From the NCBI RefSeq assembly GCF_003568665.1, contig NZ_QXMH01000002.1:1178001-1242000 (forward strand): 64,000 nt of DNA, given 5' to 3'. Under the pieces are notes generated by a model. That model was not told the DNA's origin. It searched no databases and worked only from the letters and a program-made list of their open reading frames with translations. Every line of letters starts with the position of its first letter. The first letter of the stretch is position 1. Source of the DNA: Chitinophaga alhagiae. GTDB lineage: Bacteria; Bacteroidota; Bacteroidia; Chitinophagales; Chitinophagaceae. The translations under genes and the position numbers were made by a program. Of the stretch, positions 43,500-51,974 are shown one piece after another.

Positions 43500-44396
43500 A
43501 TGATCACGTTACCCGTTACAGATTACGCACATTTCAACTTTGCCGAAAGCCTGCAGTTCCTCAACCGTTCCCCTCGGGAATGCCTGCATTATGTACGGAA
43601 CGACTCCGTATACAAACTGCTGGCGCCCGGCGGCCATCCTGTGTTGCTGCGGATAAGTGAGGCGCCGGGCAGCGAAGCACTGGTTGCAGACATATTGCAC
43701 GGTGAAACGGACGCTAACGGCGAAGCATATATCAAGACCTACATCAACCGCTGGCTGCACCTGGACGGCAGCCTGCAGCCCTTTTACCGTTTTGCCGCCG
43801 GGGACGCCCTGCTAGGCCCGCTGGTACAGGCGTTCAGCGGGTTGCGGCTGGTGGGCATACCAGACCTTTTTGAGGCCATCACCTGGACCATCACCGGCCA
43901 GCAGATCAACCTGGCCTTTGCTTACACCATGAAGCAACGGCTGGTGCAGGCCTTCGGGCACGCGGTAGCATGGGAGGGGAGCACGTATTACCTTTACCCG
44001 CACCCCGCCGTCATAGCCGTGCTGCGCCCGGAACACCTCATGCCCATGCAATTCTCTCGCACCAAGGCGGAAGGCATCATCCGCATTGCGCAACTGATGG
44101 CCGGCGGCCATTTGAGTGAGGATATGCTGATGAAATTACCCTATGAGCAGGCACGGGATACGCTGGTGGCCATCAAGGGCATAGGCCCCTGGAGCGCCAA
44201 CTACGTGCTCATGAAATTTGCGCAGCACCCGCAGGCCCTGCCGCTGGAAGACGCCGGCTTGCACAACGCGCTCCGGCACCGCCTGGGCCTGCCCGCCAAA
44301 CCGGGTATACAGGAAGTAAAGAACATTACGCAACACTGGCAAAACCACGCAGCCTATGCAACCTTCTACTGCTGGCGTTCCCTCTACGCCAAATGA
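43500..44396 (+). CDS. alkA: DNA-3-methyladenine glycosylase II (AlkA)
   Basis: A 298-residue HhH-GPD glycosylase. The N-terminal AlkA-type domain (residues 1-110) is followed by ITGQQINLAFAYTMKQRLVQAFG, the helix-hairpin-helix LVAIKGIGPWSANYVLMKF and catalytic Asp251 in ALPLEDAGLHNAL. It removes alkylated bases such as 3-methyladenine. The ogt gene starts 4 bp after the stop codon, forming a repair operon. Confidence 0.93.
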   Translation: MITLPVTDYAHFNFAESLQFLNRSPRECLHYVRNDSVYKLLAPGGHPVLLRISEAPGSEALVADILHGETDANGEAYIKTYINRWLHLDGSLQPFYRFAAGDALLGPLVQAFSGLRLVGIPDLFEAITWTITGQQINLAFAYTMKQRLVQAFGHAVAWEGSTYYLYPHPAVIAVLRPEHLMPMQFSRTKAEGIIRIAQLMAGGHLSEDMLMKLPYEQARDTLVAIKGIGPWSANYVLMKFAQHPQALPLEDAGLHNALRHRLGLPAKPGIQEVKNITQHWQNHAAYATFYCWRSLYAK

Positions 44397-44400
44397 ACAC

Positions 44401-44856
44401 ATGCTCAGCATGCCCTCGCCCGTAGGCCGCCTGCTTATCAAAGGCACGGCTGTCTACATCAGCGCCGTGTTGTTTACAGAAGAAGGGGAGGAAACCACAG
44501 ACGCGCCGCCGTTATTGCATGAATGCATACGCCAGCTGCAGGAATATTTCGAAAAAAAACGCCGTGTTTTTGAACTGCCCCTGCAGCAACCCGGCACGCC
44601 GTTCCAGCAAACGGTATGGCATCAGCTCACCACCATTCCTTTTGGTGAAACTATTACCTACCTGACCCTTGCCAAAAGAGTGGGCAATGTAAAAAGCATC
44701 CGCGCCGTGGGCACTACCAACGGCAAAAACAACCTGGCCATTATAGTGCCCTGCCACCGTGTAATTGGCAGTGGCGGCGAACTGACGGGGTATGCGGGTG
44801 GTTTGTGGCGCAAACAGTGGCTGCTGGACCATGAGCGCGGCGGCCTGCTCTTCTGA
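44401..44856 (+). CDS. ogt: Methylated-DNA-protein-cysteine methyltransferase
   Basis: The acceptor motif is IIVPCHRVIGSGGELTGYAGGLWRKQWLLDHE with Cys118, preceded by the DNA-binding helix FQQTVWHQLTTIPFGETITYLTLAKRVG. The start is placed at MLSMPSPVGRLLI, because the N-terminal SPVGRLLI strand is conserved and this ATG directly follows alkA. It transfers methyl groups from O6-methylguanine to its own Cys in a single-turnover reaction. Confidence 0.94.
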   Translation: MLSMPSPVGRLLIKGTAVYISAVLFTEEGEETTDAPPLLHECIRQLQEYFEKKRRVFELPLQQPGTPFQQTVWHQLTTIPFGETITYLTLAKRVGNVKSIRAVGTTNGKNNLAIIVPCHRVIGSGGELTGYAGGLWRKQWLLDHERGGLLF

Positions 44857-44902
44857 ATGACGAACCGCATTCGTCACGGATCACGGTTGCTTGTCAGTCC
44901 AT

Positions 44903-44938
44903 CTGATATGGTCAAAATTTACAAAACTGCATCTGTTT
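44903..44938. promoter_or_regulatory. MocR box, copy 2 (upstream of PLP decarboxylase)
   Basis: The first 17 bases (CTGATATGGTCAAAATT) and the last 8 (ATCTGTTT) match copy 1 exactly at the same spacing. It ends 59 bp before the decarboxylase ATG, in the same orientation as copy 1 has toward dinB. Confidence 0.72.
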
Positions 44939-44997
44939 TTTTATGTAGAAATGGCGGAGTTTTGTGTTGTCAAATTGAGACCTAACAACCGCGAACC

Positions 44998-46425
44998 ATG
45001 AACGCAACATTCCGCCACGACCTCTTACAGTTGAATGAACTGCTTTCCCAAACGGCCGCTTATGCGGGCGGTTTCCTTTCCAGGATCAACGAGCTGAAAG
45101 TGAGTTTGCCGCTACCGGCCTTCCCGGCTTCGGTGCTGCCTGAAAAAGGCATGGGCGCCGCCGCCGCGCTGGAGCATTTTGACAACCGCTTCGGAGATCA
45201 CCTGACCGGCAACGCCGGTCCCCGCTACTTCGGTTTTGTGACAGGCGGCGTAACGCCCGCCGCCCTGGCGGGAGACTGGATCACCAGCACTATAGACATG
45301 AACCCGGCAGACAAGTCCGCCGTGTCTTTCCATATAGAAACAGAAACCCTTGACCTGCTGAAACAATTGTTCGGCTTGCCGGAAGAGTTCCTGGGCTGCT
45401 TTGTGAGCGGGGCTACCATGTCCAATTTCACCGGGCTGGCCGCTGCGCGCCAGTGGCTGGGCAGGCAGCAGGGGGTAGATGTAGACATTGCCGGCGCCGG
45501 GGCGCTGAAAGACGTGAAGGTACTGGCCGCCACCCCGCATTCCAGCATAGCCAAAGCGCTGTCTATGCTCGGCCTGGGCCACAACGCGCTGGTGAAGCTG
45601 CCCACGCTGCCTGAACGGGAAGCGGTGGATGTGAACGCGCTCAAAGCCTGGATAAACGCGCGCCCCGGGGAACCGTTCATTTATGTGGCCAGCGCCGGTA
45701 CGGTGAACACGGTAGATTTTGATGATATAGCCGCCATTGCGGCACTGAAAAAAGAACACGCTTTCTGGCTGCATGTAGACGCCGCCTTTGGTGGGTTTGC
45801 GGCCGCCAGTCCACGGTACAAACACCTGCTTCGTGGCTGGGAAGCGGCAGACAGTATTACCATAGACGCCCATAAGTGGCTTAATGTGCCGTACGATGCG
45901 GCCATGATATTCACCCGTCATCCATTGCTGCAGCTGGCCGTGTTCCAGAACGCGGGCGCGGCTTACCTGGGAGACCCCTCCCGGCATTTCAACTACATCA
46001 ACTACGCACCGGAAAACTCACGCCGCCTGCGTTCACTGCCTGCCTGGTTCTCTCTGAAGGCCTATGGGGCCGAAGGTTACAGGGACATGGTGGAAGAGAA
46101 CATACGGCTGGCCCAGCAACTGGGAGAGCGCATCCGGAAGAGTAAACGCTTCCGCCTGCTGGCGCCCGTGCGGCTCTGCGTGGTATGTTTTACGCTGAAC
46201 CATGAAGAACGAATGCTGGCGGAGCATATCCAACTGTTCCTGCAAAAGCTCAATATGCGGGGCGTAGTATATGTAACGCCTACCCAATACCAGGGCCTGC
46301 CGGCTTTAAGGGCGGCACTGGTCAACTGGCGGACTACAGACCAGGACATTGACAAGGTGATGGACGAACTGGAAACCGTTGCTGCAGAGATCGCCCATCT
46401 TTCCGCCATCCTGGAAAACAATTGA
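44998..46425 (+). CDS. PLP-dependent decarboxylase (group II amino-acid decarboxylase family)
   Basis: A 475-residue protein with the group II decarboxylase core: FVSGATMSNFTGLAAARQWLG, ASAGTVNTVDFDDI, HVDAAFGGFAAASPRYKHLLRGWEAADSITIDAHKWLNVPYDAAM with PLP Lys293. Members act on aromatic amino acids, glutamate or related compounds; the substrate cannot be told here. It has a MocR box upstream, so a PLP-linked regulator probably controls it. A transporter and acetyltransferases follow on the same strand. Confidence 0.9.
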   Translation: MNATFRHDLLQLNELLSQTAAYAGGFLSRINELKVSLPLPAFPASVLPEKGMGAAAALEHFDNRFGDHLTGNAGPRYFGFVTGGVTPAALAGDWITSTIDMNPADKSAVSFHIETETLDLLKQLFGLPEEFLGCFVSGATMSNFTGLAAARQWLGRQQGVDVDIAGAGALKDVKVLAATPHSSIAKALSMLGLGHNALVKLPTLPEREAVDVNALKAWINARPGEPFIYVASAGTVNTVDFDDIAAIAALKKEHAFWLHVDAAFGGFAAASPRYKHLLRGWEAADSITIDAHKWLNVPYDAAMIFTRHPLLQLAVFQNAGAAYLGDPSRHFNYINYAPENSRRLRSLPAWFSLKAYGAEGYRDMVEENIRLAQQLGERIRKSKRFRLLAPVRLCVVCFTLNHEERMLAEHIQLFLQKLNMRGVVYVTPTQYQGLPALRAALVNWRTTDQDIDKVMDELETVAAEIAHLSAILENN

Positions 46426-46448
46426 TTTAGAGGTTGATATTAGTTAAG

Positions 46449-46470
46449 GCGACGGGTATCCACCCGTTGC
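46449..46470 (+). other. Hairpin downstream of decarboxylase gene
   Basis: GC-G-ACGGGT-ATCC-ACCCGT-T-GC forms a perfect 6-bp stem with two more pairs, followed by TTGATTT. It could be a weak terminator or a leader structure for the EamA gene; no long T-run is present. Confidence 0.4.
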
Positions 46471-46518
46471 TTGATTTAACCTTGTTGCCATAACGGAATA
46501 CCATATCAAAAACAAGTC

Positions 46519-47430
46519 ATGAAAAAGAACAACATAAACGCTTATGTGGCATTGGTGATAGTGAGCATCTTCTGGGGCACCACTTACCTGGCCGCCAGGA
46601 TAGGCGTACAACATATGCACGGCATGTTGCTGGCCGGCCTGCGGCAAACCTCCGCCGGTTTGTTGCTCACCGCTTTCTTCCTGATACGGGGGTACAAGCT
46701 GCCGGAGTTGCCGGTGCTTTCCCGCCTTTTTGTAATAGGGGTGCTCATGCTCTGCGGCAGCAACGGGCTCATGACCTGGGCCATGGCCTACATCCCCAGC
46801 GGCATGGGCGCCATCATTGCCGCCACGGTGCCCATCTGGATCACTATTTTCAGTTACTTCCTGGTACAGCGCACCAGAATAACCGTGCAGCTGGTGCTCG
46901 GCATGGTGATCGGGCTGGCGGGCATTGGCGGTATTTTTTACGATCATATCAGGGAGCTGATGGACCCGCAGTACCGTTTCGGCGTTATGCTCATCACCGC
47001 CGCCTGCGTGTTCTGGGCATTGGGTTCCGTGCTTACGGCCAAGTGGGCGCTGGGCGTTAACTACCTGTACGGCGCCGGTTTCCAGATGCTGTTCAGCGGT
47101 ATTGTGATGCTGGTCATTTCCCTGTTCATGGGCCAGCCGCTGCATATAGCCAGCTTCACCGGGGAGCTGTGGGGCAGCTTGCTGTACCTCATTTTCATTG
47201 GTTCGCTGCTGAGTTATTCCGCTTATGTATTTGCCCTGAACAATTTACCGCCTTCGCTCGTTTCCATTTATGCGTACGTCAATCCCGTAGTGGCGGTAAT
47301 ACTGGGCTGGCTGATACTCAGTGAAAAACTGAGCTGGACAATAGGGGTTTCCTGCCTGGTGACCCTGCTGGGCGTATACCTCGTTAACAACGCATTTAAC
47401 AAGAATAAAAGTTATGAACGCAGCAAATGA
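46519..47430 (+). CDS. EamA-family drug/metabolite transporter
   Basis: A 303-residue protein with ten predicted membrane helices in two EamA repeats: IVSIFWGTTYLAARIGVQHMHG at the start of repeat 1 and AACVFWALGSVLTAKWALG at the start of repeat 2; PPSLVSIYAYVNPVVAVILGWLILSEKLSW is the typical end. It probably exports amino acids or amines, which fits its position after the decarboxylase, but the substrate is not proven. It overlaps the next gene by 17 bp. Confidence 0.92.
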   Translation: MKKNNINAYVALVIVSIFWGTTYLAARIGVQHMHGMLLAGLRQTSAGLLLTAFFLIRGYKLPELPVLSRLFVIGVLMLCGSNGLMTWAMAYIPSGMGAIIAATVPIWITIFSYFLVQRTRITVQLVLGMVIGLAGIGGIFYDHIRELMDPQYRFGVMLITAACVFWALGSVLTAKWALGVNYLYGAGFQMLFSGIVMLVISLFMGQPLHIASFTGELWGSLLYLIFIGSLLSYSAYVFALNNLPPSLVSIYAYVNPVVAVILGWLILSEKLSWTIGVSCLVTLLGVYLVNNAFNKNKSYERSK

Positions 47431-48349
47431 TGCAAGGGTGCTGGCCTGGCACCCGGATTATCAGCCTTACTTTGAGCAGTTCAACAAGGCGTGGATCACC
47501 AGCAACTATACGCTGGAACCGATAGACCGCGCTGTGCTGGAACATCCGCAGGAGCACATCCTGGCGCATGGCGGAGAGATTATTTTTGTGGCCCTCGGCA
47601 ACGAAATAGCGGGTACCGTGGCCTACAAGCAGGTGGATGACAATACGGTGGAAATGACGAAGATGGCGGTAGACAACGCCTTCCAGGGCCGCAAGCTGGG
47701 CTGGCTGCTGGCAACGTCTATCATGGAGCGCGCCGCGCTGGCCGGCTACACCCGTATGATACTGTACTCCAACACCAAACAGGCCGCCGCCGTGGCCATG
47801 TACCGCAAGCTGGGCTTTGCGGAAATGGAGCTGGAAAGCGGCGGCTACGAAAGGTGCAATATCAAAATGGGCATTGACCTGCCGGCACACCCGCTGGCTC
47901 CCCTGGCCCGCGAGCTGCGGCAAACCGTAGCGCAAACAGCGGAAAAGTTGCTGCGCTTTTCAGAACAGGAGGCCGGCGCCCGGCCCGCCCCGGGCAAGTG
48001 GAGCCGTAAGGAAATACTCGGCCACCTCATAGATTCCGCTACCAACAACTACCCGCGCTTCATCCGCGCCCAGCATTCGGAATATTCGGAGCTGCCCGGC
48101 TACAACCAGGACTTCTGGGTGGAGGCGCGCCAATACCAGCACGAGCCGTGGCCCGCGCTGGTGCAGCTCTGGAAAGCATTGAACCTGCACATTGCCGGCC
48201 TGCTACCCCTCATACCCGCCGCCGCCCTTGGGCATATCTGCGTAATCGGGCCGGGCGCGCCGGTTACGCTGCAATACGTGGCGGAAGATTACCTGCGGCA
48301 CATTCATCATCATCTCAACCAAATATTTCCCGTTCATGCAAATTATTAA
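47414..48349 (+). CDS. GNAT acetyltransferase fused to a DinB-type domain
   Basis: Residues 1-155 form a GNAT domain (TVEMTKMAVDNAFQGRKLGWLLATSIMERA, with Q-x-x-x-x-G/A CoA loop; MYRKLGFAEMELE). Residues 165-311 form a DinB_2 domain: APGKWSRKEILGHLIDSATNNYPRFIRAQ (first His), and AEDYLRHIHHHLNQIF (His cluster). Each is complete, so this is a true fusion rather than a frameshift product. Translation overlaps both neighbours. The acceptor substrate is unknown. Confidence 0.88.
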   Translation: MNAANDARVLAWHPDYQPYFEQFNKAWITSNYTLEPIDRAVLEHPQEHILAHGGEIIFVALGNEIAGTVAYKQVDDNTVEMTKMAVDNAFQGRKLGWLLATSIMERAALAGYTRMILYSNTKQAAAVAMYRKLGFAEMELESGGYERCNIKMGIDLPAHPLAPLARELRQTVAQTAEKLLRFSEQEAGARPAPGKWSRKEILGHLIDSATNNYPRFIRAQHSEYSELPGYNQDFWVEARQYQHEPWPALVQLWKALNLHIAGLLPLIPAAALGHICVIGPGAPVTLQYVAEDYLRHIHHHLNQIFPVHANY

Positions 48350-48776
48350 AGCAACCACCTCGCACCTGCAGTCCCTGGCCGCGCTCTTTGACGCCTACCG
48401 CCAGCATTATGAGCAGGCGCCGGACCTGGAAGGGGCTAGAGCCTACCTGGCGGAACGGCTAAAGAACGATGACAGCGTGATCTACGTAGCGGAATCAGCC
48501 GGCCAACTGCTGGGTTTCACGCAGCTGTACCCGGTGTTCTCTTCCATAGGCATGAAAAAAGCGTGGATATTGAATGACCTGTTCGTAGACCCGGAACACC
48601 GCCGCAAAGGCGCGGCCCGCCGGTTGATAGGCGCATCCCGGGAACTGGGGCAGGGAACAGGCGCGCGGTACATTATGTTGCAAACGCATATTACCAATGC
48701 CACCGCGCAGGCGTTGTATGAAGATGAAGGGTTTAAGCGGGATGAGGAGTTTTACTACTATTATCTTTCCATTTAA
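48336..48776 (+). CDS. GNAT-family N-acetyltransferase
   Basis: A 146-residue single-domain acetyltransferase: YVAESAGQLLGFTQLYPVFSS, LNDLFVDPEHRRKGAARRLIGAS with the R/Q-x-x-G-x-A CoA-binding loop, and ATAQALYEDEGFKRDEEFYYYYLS. It begins 14 bp inside the GNAT-DinB gene. It resembles RimI-like or diamine acetyltransferases only in general pattern. Together with the transporter it suggests amine processing, which is inference. Confidence 0.9.
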   Translation: MQIIKATTSHLQSLAALFDAYRQHYEQAPDLEGARAYLAERLKNDDSVIYVAESAGQLLGFTQLYPVFSSIGMKKAWILNDLFVDPEHRRKGAARRLIGASRELGQGTGARYIMLQTHITNATAQALYEDEGFKRDEEFYYYYLSI

Positions 48777-48914
48777 CCATAACGGCAGGGCGGGAGCGGA
48801 AACGTTCCCGTTGCTGTTTACAGCGGAAACGCTTGCGGATCGCTGGCCTTACGCTGCTTCAGGCGCAATGCAGGCGGCATTTGCGTGCGGTGCTTTCTGC
48901 CAGCCCCTGTTACT

Positions 48915-49451
48915 TCAGAACGTAAAACCTACCATAAAAACGTTGGCCGCCGCGGGAAATTCCGTGTCAAAGGAATGCGGCAGCGCCCGTTTGCCCTCAT
49001 AGCGCATGTGGTACTCCCGGCGGATATAGGAAGCAAACAGCCATACCTTGTCTGCCCGGTACTGGAAACCCAGCCCCGTGCCAAAAAAGTGGCGGCCGTT
49101 GAGTTTGATGGGAATGGTGGACCCCGTTTCCTCCCGGTAACTGAGCGCATTTTCCTTGTTATACAGCGGTTTCCCGAATTGCCCCAGCGCATAGGGAATA
49201 AACCGGCCCACGGGGTATTTCAGGCGCAGGTCAAAATAGGCGGGTACCATCAGGGAGTTGCAGAAACTGGTGATATCCACGCCCGCGCCTATACCGGCGT
49301 ACCTGATGAAACCAAAGGAGTTCACCAGGGAAATGCCGGCCTGGCTGTTGTGCAGCATAACGCCCAGGTAGGCATTGGAAAAATTTTCTCTTCTCTGCGC
49401 GGTAGACACAAGGGGGCCCAGGAGTAACAGTATAAGGTAGAATTTTTTCAT
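48915..49451 (-). CDS. Outer-membrane beta-barrel (porin-like) protein
   Basis: The start is set at MKKFYLILLLLGPLVSTAQ, a clear signal peptide; the longer frame upstream has no signal and runs into the divergent Nudix promoter. The mature 160 residues alternate polar and hydrophobic residues in about eight strands (AYLGVMLHNSQAGISLV, YFDLRLKYPVGRFIPYALGQFG, FFGTGLGFQYRADKVWLFASYIRREYHM) and end in MVGFTF, with the aromatic terminus of outer-membrane barrels. Function unknown. It converges with the GNAT gene; the 138 bp between them hold imperfect hairpins only. Confidence 0.78.
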   Translation of the reverse strand: MKKFYLILLLLGPLVSTAQRRENFSNAYLGVMLHNSQAGISLVNSFGFIRYAGIGAGVDITSFCNSLMVPAYFDLRLKYPVGRFIPYALGQFGKPLYNKENALSYREETGSTIPIKLNGRHFFGTGLGFQYRADKVWLFASYIRREYHMRYEGKRALPHSFDTEFPAAANVFMVGFTF

Positions 49452-49558
49452 TAGCGTTTTGTTTATCTGAACAATAACCTGATGAACTAGTCTTTGGCCG
49501 GGGGAAGTGAAATTGAAATCTTGTATAAATATATCGCTTTTTCCACGTTCTTTGTTCA

Positions 49559-50116
49559 ATGGAACAACAACAAAATCCCTGGCAGGTCAGGGCGTCTGCA
49601 CTGCAGTATGACAACCGCTGGATCAGTGTTACAGAGCACCAGGTTATCAATCCATCTGGCGGGCCGGGCATTTACGGGGTAGTAAACTTCAAGAACCTTG
49701 CTATTGGCGTGCTGGCGCTGGATGAAGAAGGGAATACGTGGCTGGTAGGGCAATACCGCTTTGCCCTGGAAGCCTACAGCTGGGAAATTCCCGAAGGGGG
49801 CGGCCCCCTGGGGCAAGACCCGCTGGCCTCCGCGCAAAGGGAGCTGCTGGAAGAAACCGGCCTGGTGGCCAGCCGCTGGGACCTCATTGTTCAGCTGCAC
49901 TTGTCCAACTCTGTGTCTGACGAGTTTGGGATGGTATTCCTGGCCCGCGGGCTGGAGCAGCGGGAGCCGCAGCCGGAAGAAACGGAGCAGCTGGCCATTC
50001 TGCAACTGCCCTTTGAAAAGGCGTACCAGATGGTGAAAAACCACGAGATCACAGACTCCCTGTCCGTAGCCGCCATTCAAAAGATTAAACTCATGATGCT
50101 GGAAGGGGAGCTTTGA
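49559..50116 (+). CDS. Nudix hydrolase, ADP-ribose pyrophosphatase-like
   Basis: The Nudix box is WEIPEGGGPLGQDPLASAQRELLEETGL, with the REL-x-EE-x-G core intact; the first box Glu appears to be Gln, and the loop is slightly changed. The context LVGQYRFALEAYSWEIPEGG is typical of ADP-ribose/NDP-sugar pyrophosphatases. It should hydrolyse a nucleoside diphosphate linked to a sugar or similar group in the cytosol. The next gene, rlmB, starts 19 bp later with its own promoter element. Confidence 0.9.
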   Translation: MEQQQNPWQVRASALQYDNRWISVTEHQVINPSGGPGIYGVVNFKNLAIGVLALDEEGNTWLVGQYRFALEAYSWEIPEGGGPLGQDPLASAQRELLEETGLVASRWDLIVQLHLSNSVSDEFGMVFLARGLEQREPQPEETEQLAILQLPFEKAYQMVKNHEITDSLSVAAIQKIKLMMLEGEL

Positions 50117-50121
50117 TGCGT

Positions 50122-50129
50122 TATCTTTG
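50122..50129 (+). promoter_or_regulatory. -7 promoter element for rlmB
   Basis: TATCTTTG fits TAnnTTTG and lies six bases before the chosen ATG, so the rlmB transcript may have almost no leader. No good -33 element is seen. Confidence 0.5.
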
Positions 50130-50135
50130 CCGCTG

Positions 50136-50912
50136 ATGAACCATCGATTTAAACCTTCGCCGCCCAAACCGAAACAATCCGCCCTGATCATCGGCCGCCA
50201 GCCCTTGCTGGAAGCCATGCGCTCGGGCAAGGCCATTGAACGGATCTACCTGCTGAAAACCGCCACGGGAGACATTATCCCGCAGATCCGCCAGCTGGCC
50301 GCGGAGCAACGTATCCCCATCAATACGGTGCCGGTTGAAAAGCTCAACAGCCTCACCCAGGCCAACCACCAGGGTGTGGTGGCCGTTACGGCCAAAGTGG
50401 CCTACCTGGACCTGCAAGACGTGATCTCCCACGTAACAGATAAAGGAGAAACACCGCTTTTCCTCATTCTTGACGGCATTACAGACGTACGCAATATTGG
50501 CGCCATTGCCCGCAGCGCGGTTTGCTGCGGCGCCCAGGCCATCATTATACCAGACAAGGGCATTGCCGCCCTGAACGAAGAAGCCCTCAAATCTTCCGCC
50601 GGCGCTTTGGAGAAAATTGCCGTATGCCGGGTGAACAGCCTGCTGAAGGCCATAGACACCCTGCACCTCAACGGCATACAGGTAGTAGCCAGCGAAATGG
50701 AGGCTAAGGAAACGCTGGCCGGCCTGCCATGGACGGAGCCGGTGGCCGTGATCATGGGCTCGGAAGACAAAGGTGTGTACCCGGCGCTGCTGAAAGCCGC
50801 GGACCGGCAGTTCCACATCCCCATGCAAAACAGTTTTGAGTCTTTCAACGTGTCTGTTGCCGCCGGCATCATCCTGTATGAGGCCATGAAGCAGCGGATG
50901 GAGGTGGGGTGA
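50136..50912 (+). CDS. rlmB: 23S rRNA 2'-O-methyltransferase, TrmH/RlmB family (SPOUT)
   Basis: An N-terminal substrate-binding domain (LIIGRQPLLEAMRSGKAIERIYLLKTA; ANHQGVVAVT) is followed by the SpoU methylase domain: ILDGITDVRNIGAIARSAVCCGAQAIIIP, AVIMGSEDKGVYPALL and the knot motif MQNSFESFNVSVAAGIILYEAMKQR. RlmB methylates G2251 in E. coli 23S rRNA using SAM. The ATG of MNHRFK is preferred over a TTG three codons upstream, which lies inside the -7 element. Confidence 0.92.
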   Translation: MNHRFKPSPPKPKQSALIIGRQPLLEAMRSGKAIERIYLLKTATGDIIPQIRQLAAEQRIPINTVPVEKLNSLTQANHQGVVAVTAKVAYLDLQDVISHVTDKGETPLFLILDGITDVRNIGAIARSAVCCGAQAIIIPDKGIAALNEEALKSSAGALEKIAVCRVNSLLKAIDTLHLNGIQVVASEMEAKETLAGLPWTEPVAVIMGSEDKGVYPALLKAADRQFHIPMQNSFESFNVSVAAGIILYEAMKQRMEVG

Positions 50913-51011
50913 AGGAATGGCCGCGTCAGGCAAAGTGAAAGGACCTGCTTGGGCGCAGCCGGTTTTGAAAGGATGGCGAGCGTTTTTCAAGGTGTTTAAA
51001 AAACTAAAGAG

Positions 51012-51866
51012 ATGAAGTTTATAGAGTGCCCTCGAGATGCCATGCAGGGCTGGCCCCACCAGATCAGCACTGCCGCCAAAACGGACTACCTCAATGCTTT
51101 GCTGGAGATAGGCTTTGATACGCTTGATTTCGGCAGTTTCGTTTCACCCAAAGCCGTTCCGCAGATGGCTGACACAGCCGCTGTACTGAAAGGCCTGCGG
51201 CCTGGCAATAGAACAAAGCTGCTGGCCATTGTGGCCAATCTACGGGGTGCGGAAGAGGCGGTAGGGTACGAGGCCATTGATTACCTGGGTTTTCCTTTTT
51301 CCCTCTCGGAAACCTTTCAGCTCCGCAATACCAACAAGACCATTGAACAGTCGCTGGCGGAGGTGCAGGCCATCCAGGAGCTGTGCATCAAGAACGGCAA
51401 ACAGCTGGTGGTGTACCTTTCCATGGGTTTTGGCAACCCGTATGGAGACCCCTACAGCCCCGAAGTGGTGCTGCAGTGGGCGGAAACCTTTGCCGGTCTG
51501 AACATCGGCATCCTGTCCCTGGCAGATACCGTGGGCGTGGCGGAGCCGGACAATATCGCCACCCTGTTTTCCCGCCTCATTCCCGCTTATCCCGGCATTG
51601 AGTTCGGCGCGCACTTCCATTCCACGCCCTATGCCTGGGAAGAAAAGATAGCCGCCGCTTACAACAGCGGCTGCCGCCGCTTTGACAGCGCCTTGAAAGG
51701 CATTGGCGGTTGCCCCATGGCGCAAGACGAGCTGGTGGGGAACATTGCCACGGAAAACCTGGCCGCCTGGTGCGCCCGCCACCAGGTTCCCATGCCTTTT
51801 CACATAACAGACATACTGGACGCCGTGCAGAAAGCGGAGCAGCTGTTCCGTAAAGATTTGATCTGA
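51012..51866 (+). CDS. Hydroxymethylglutaryl-CoA lyase
   Basis: A TIM-barrel lyase of the HMGL-like family: IECPRDAMQGWPHQISTAAKTDYLNALLEIGFDTLDFGSFVSP, metal ligands in GAHFHSTPYAWEEK, and the signature GIGGCPMAQDELVGNIATE with Cys234. It splits HMG-CoA into acetyl-CoA and acetoacetate in leucine breakdown. The 284-residue length is normal. No other leucine-pathway gene is nearby. Confidence 0.92.
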   Translation: MKFIECPRDAMQGWPHQISTAAKTDYLNALLEIGFDTLDFGSFVSPKAVPQMADTAAVLKGLRPGNRTKLLAIVANLRGAEEAVGYEAIDYLGFPFSLSETFQLRNTNKTIEQSLAEVQAIQELCIKNGKQLVVYLSMGFGNPYGDPYSPEVVLQWAETFAGLNIGILSLADTVGVAEPDNIATLFSRLIPAYPGIEFGAHFHSTPYAWEEKIAAAYNSGCRRFDSALKGIGGCPMAQDELVGNIATENLAAWCARHQVPMPFHITDILDAVQKAEQLFRKDLI

Positions 51867-51974
51867 ACGGCCCGCTAAAATTCCTGTTCGGCTTTCCGCT
51901 AGCGGCTGGCGCCGGGCGTCCCGCAAAATCACCCTCCACTCTTCCATAAAGATTTGATTTGATAACTTCGCAGC

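Noticed and set aside
48777..48914. Hairpins and a repeated AGCGGAAACG between the GNAT and porin-like genes
   Set aside because: Stems are imperfect and lack T-runs; the 10-bp repeat is too short to mean much without genome-wide counts.
51853..51959. Repeated TAAAGATTTGAT around the end of the HMG-CoA lyase gene
   Set aside because: A 12-bp repeat, one copy inside coding sequence; TAACTTCG after the second copy is an imperfect promoter element, so neither is called.
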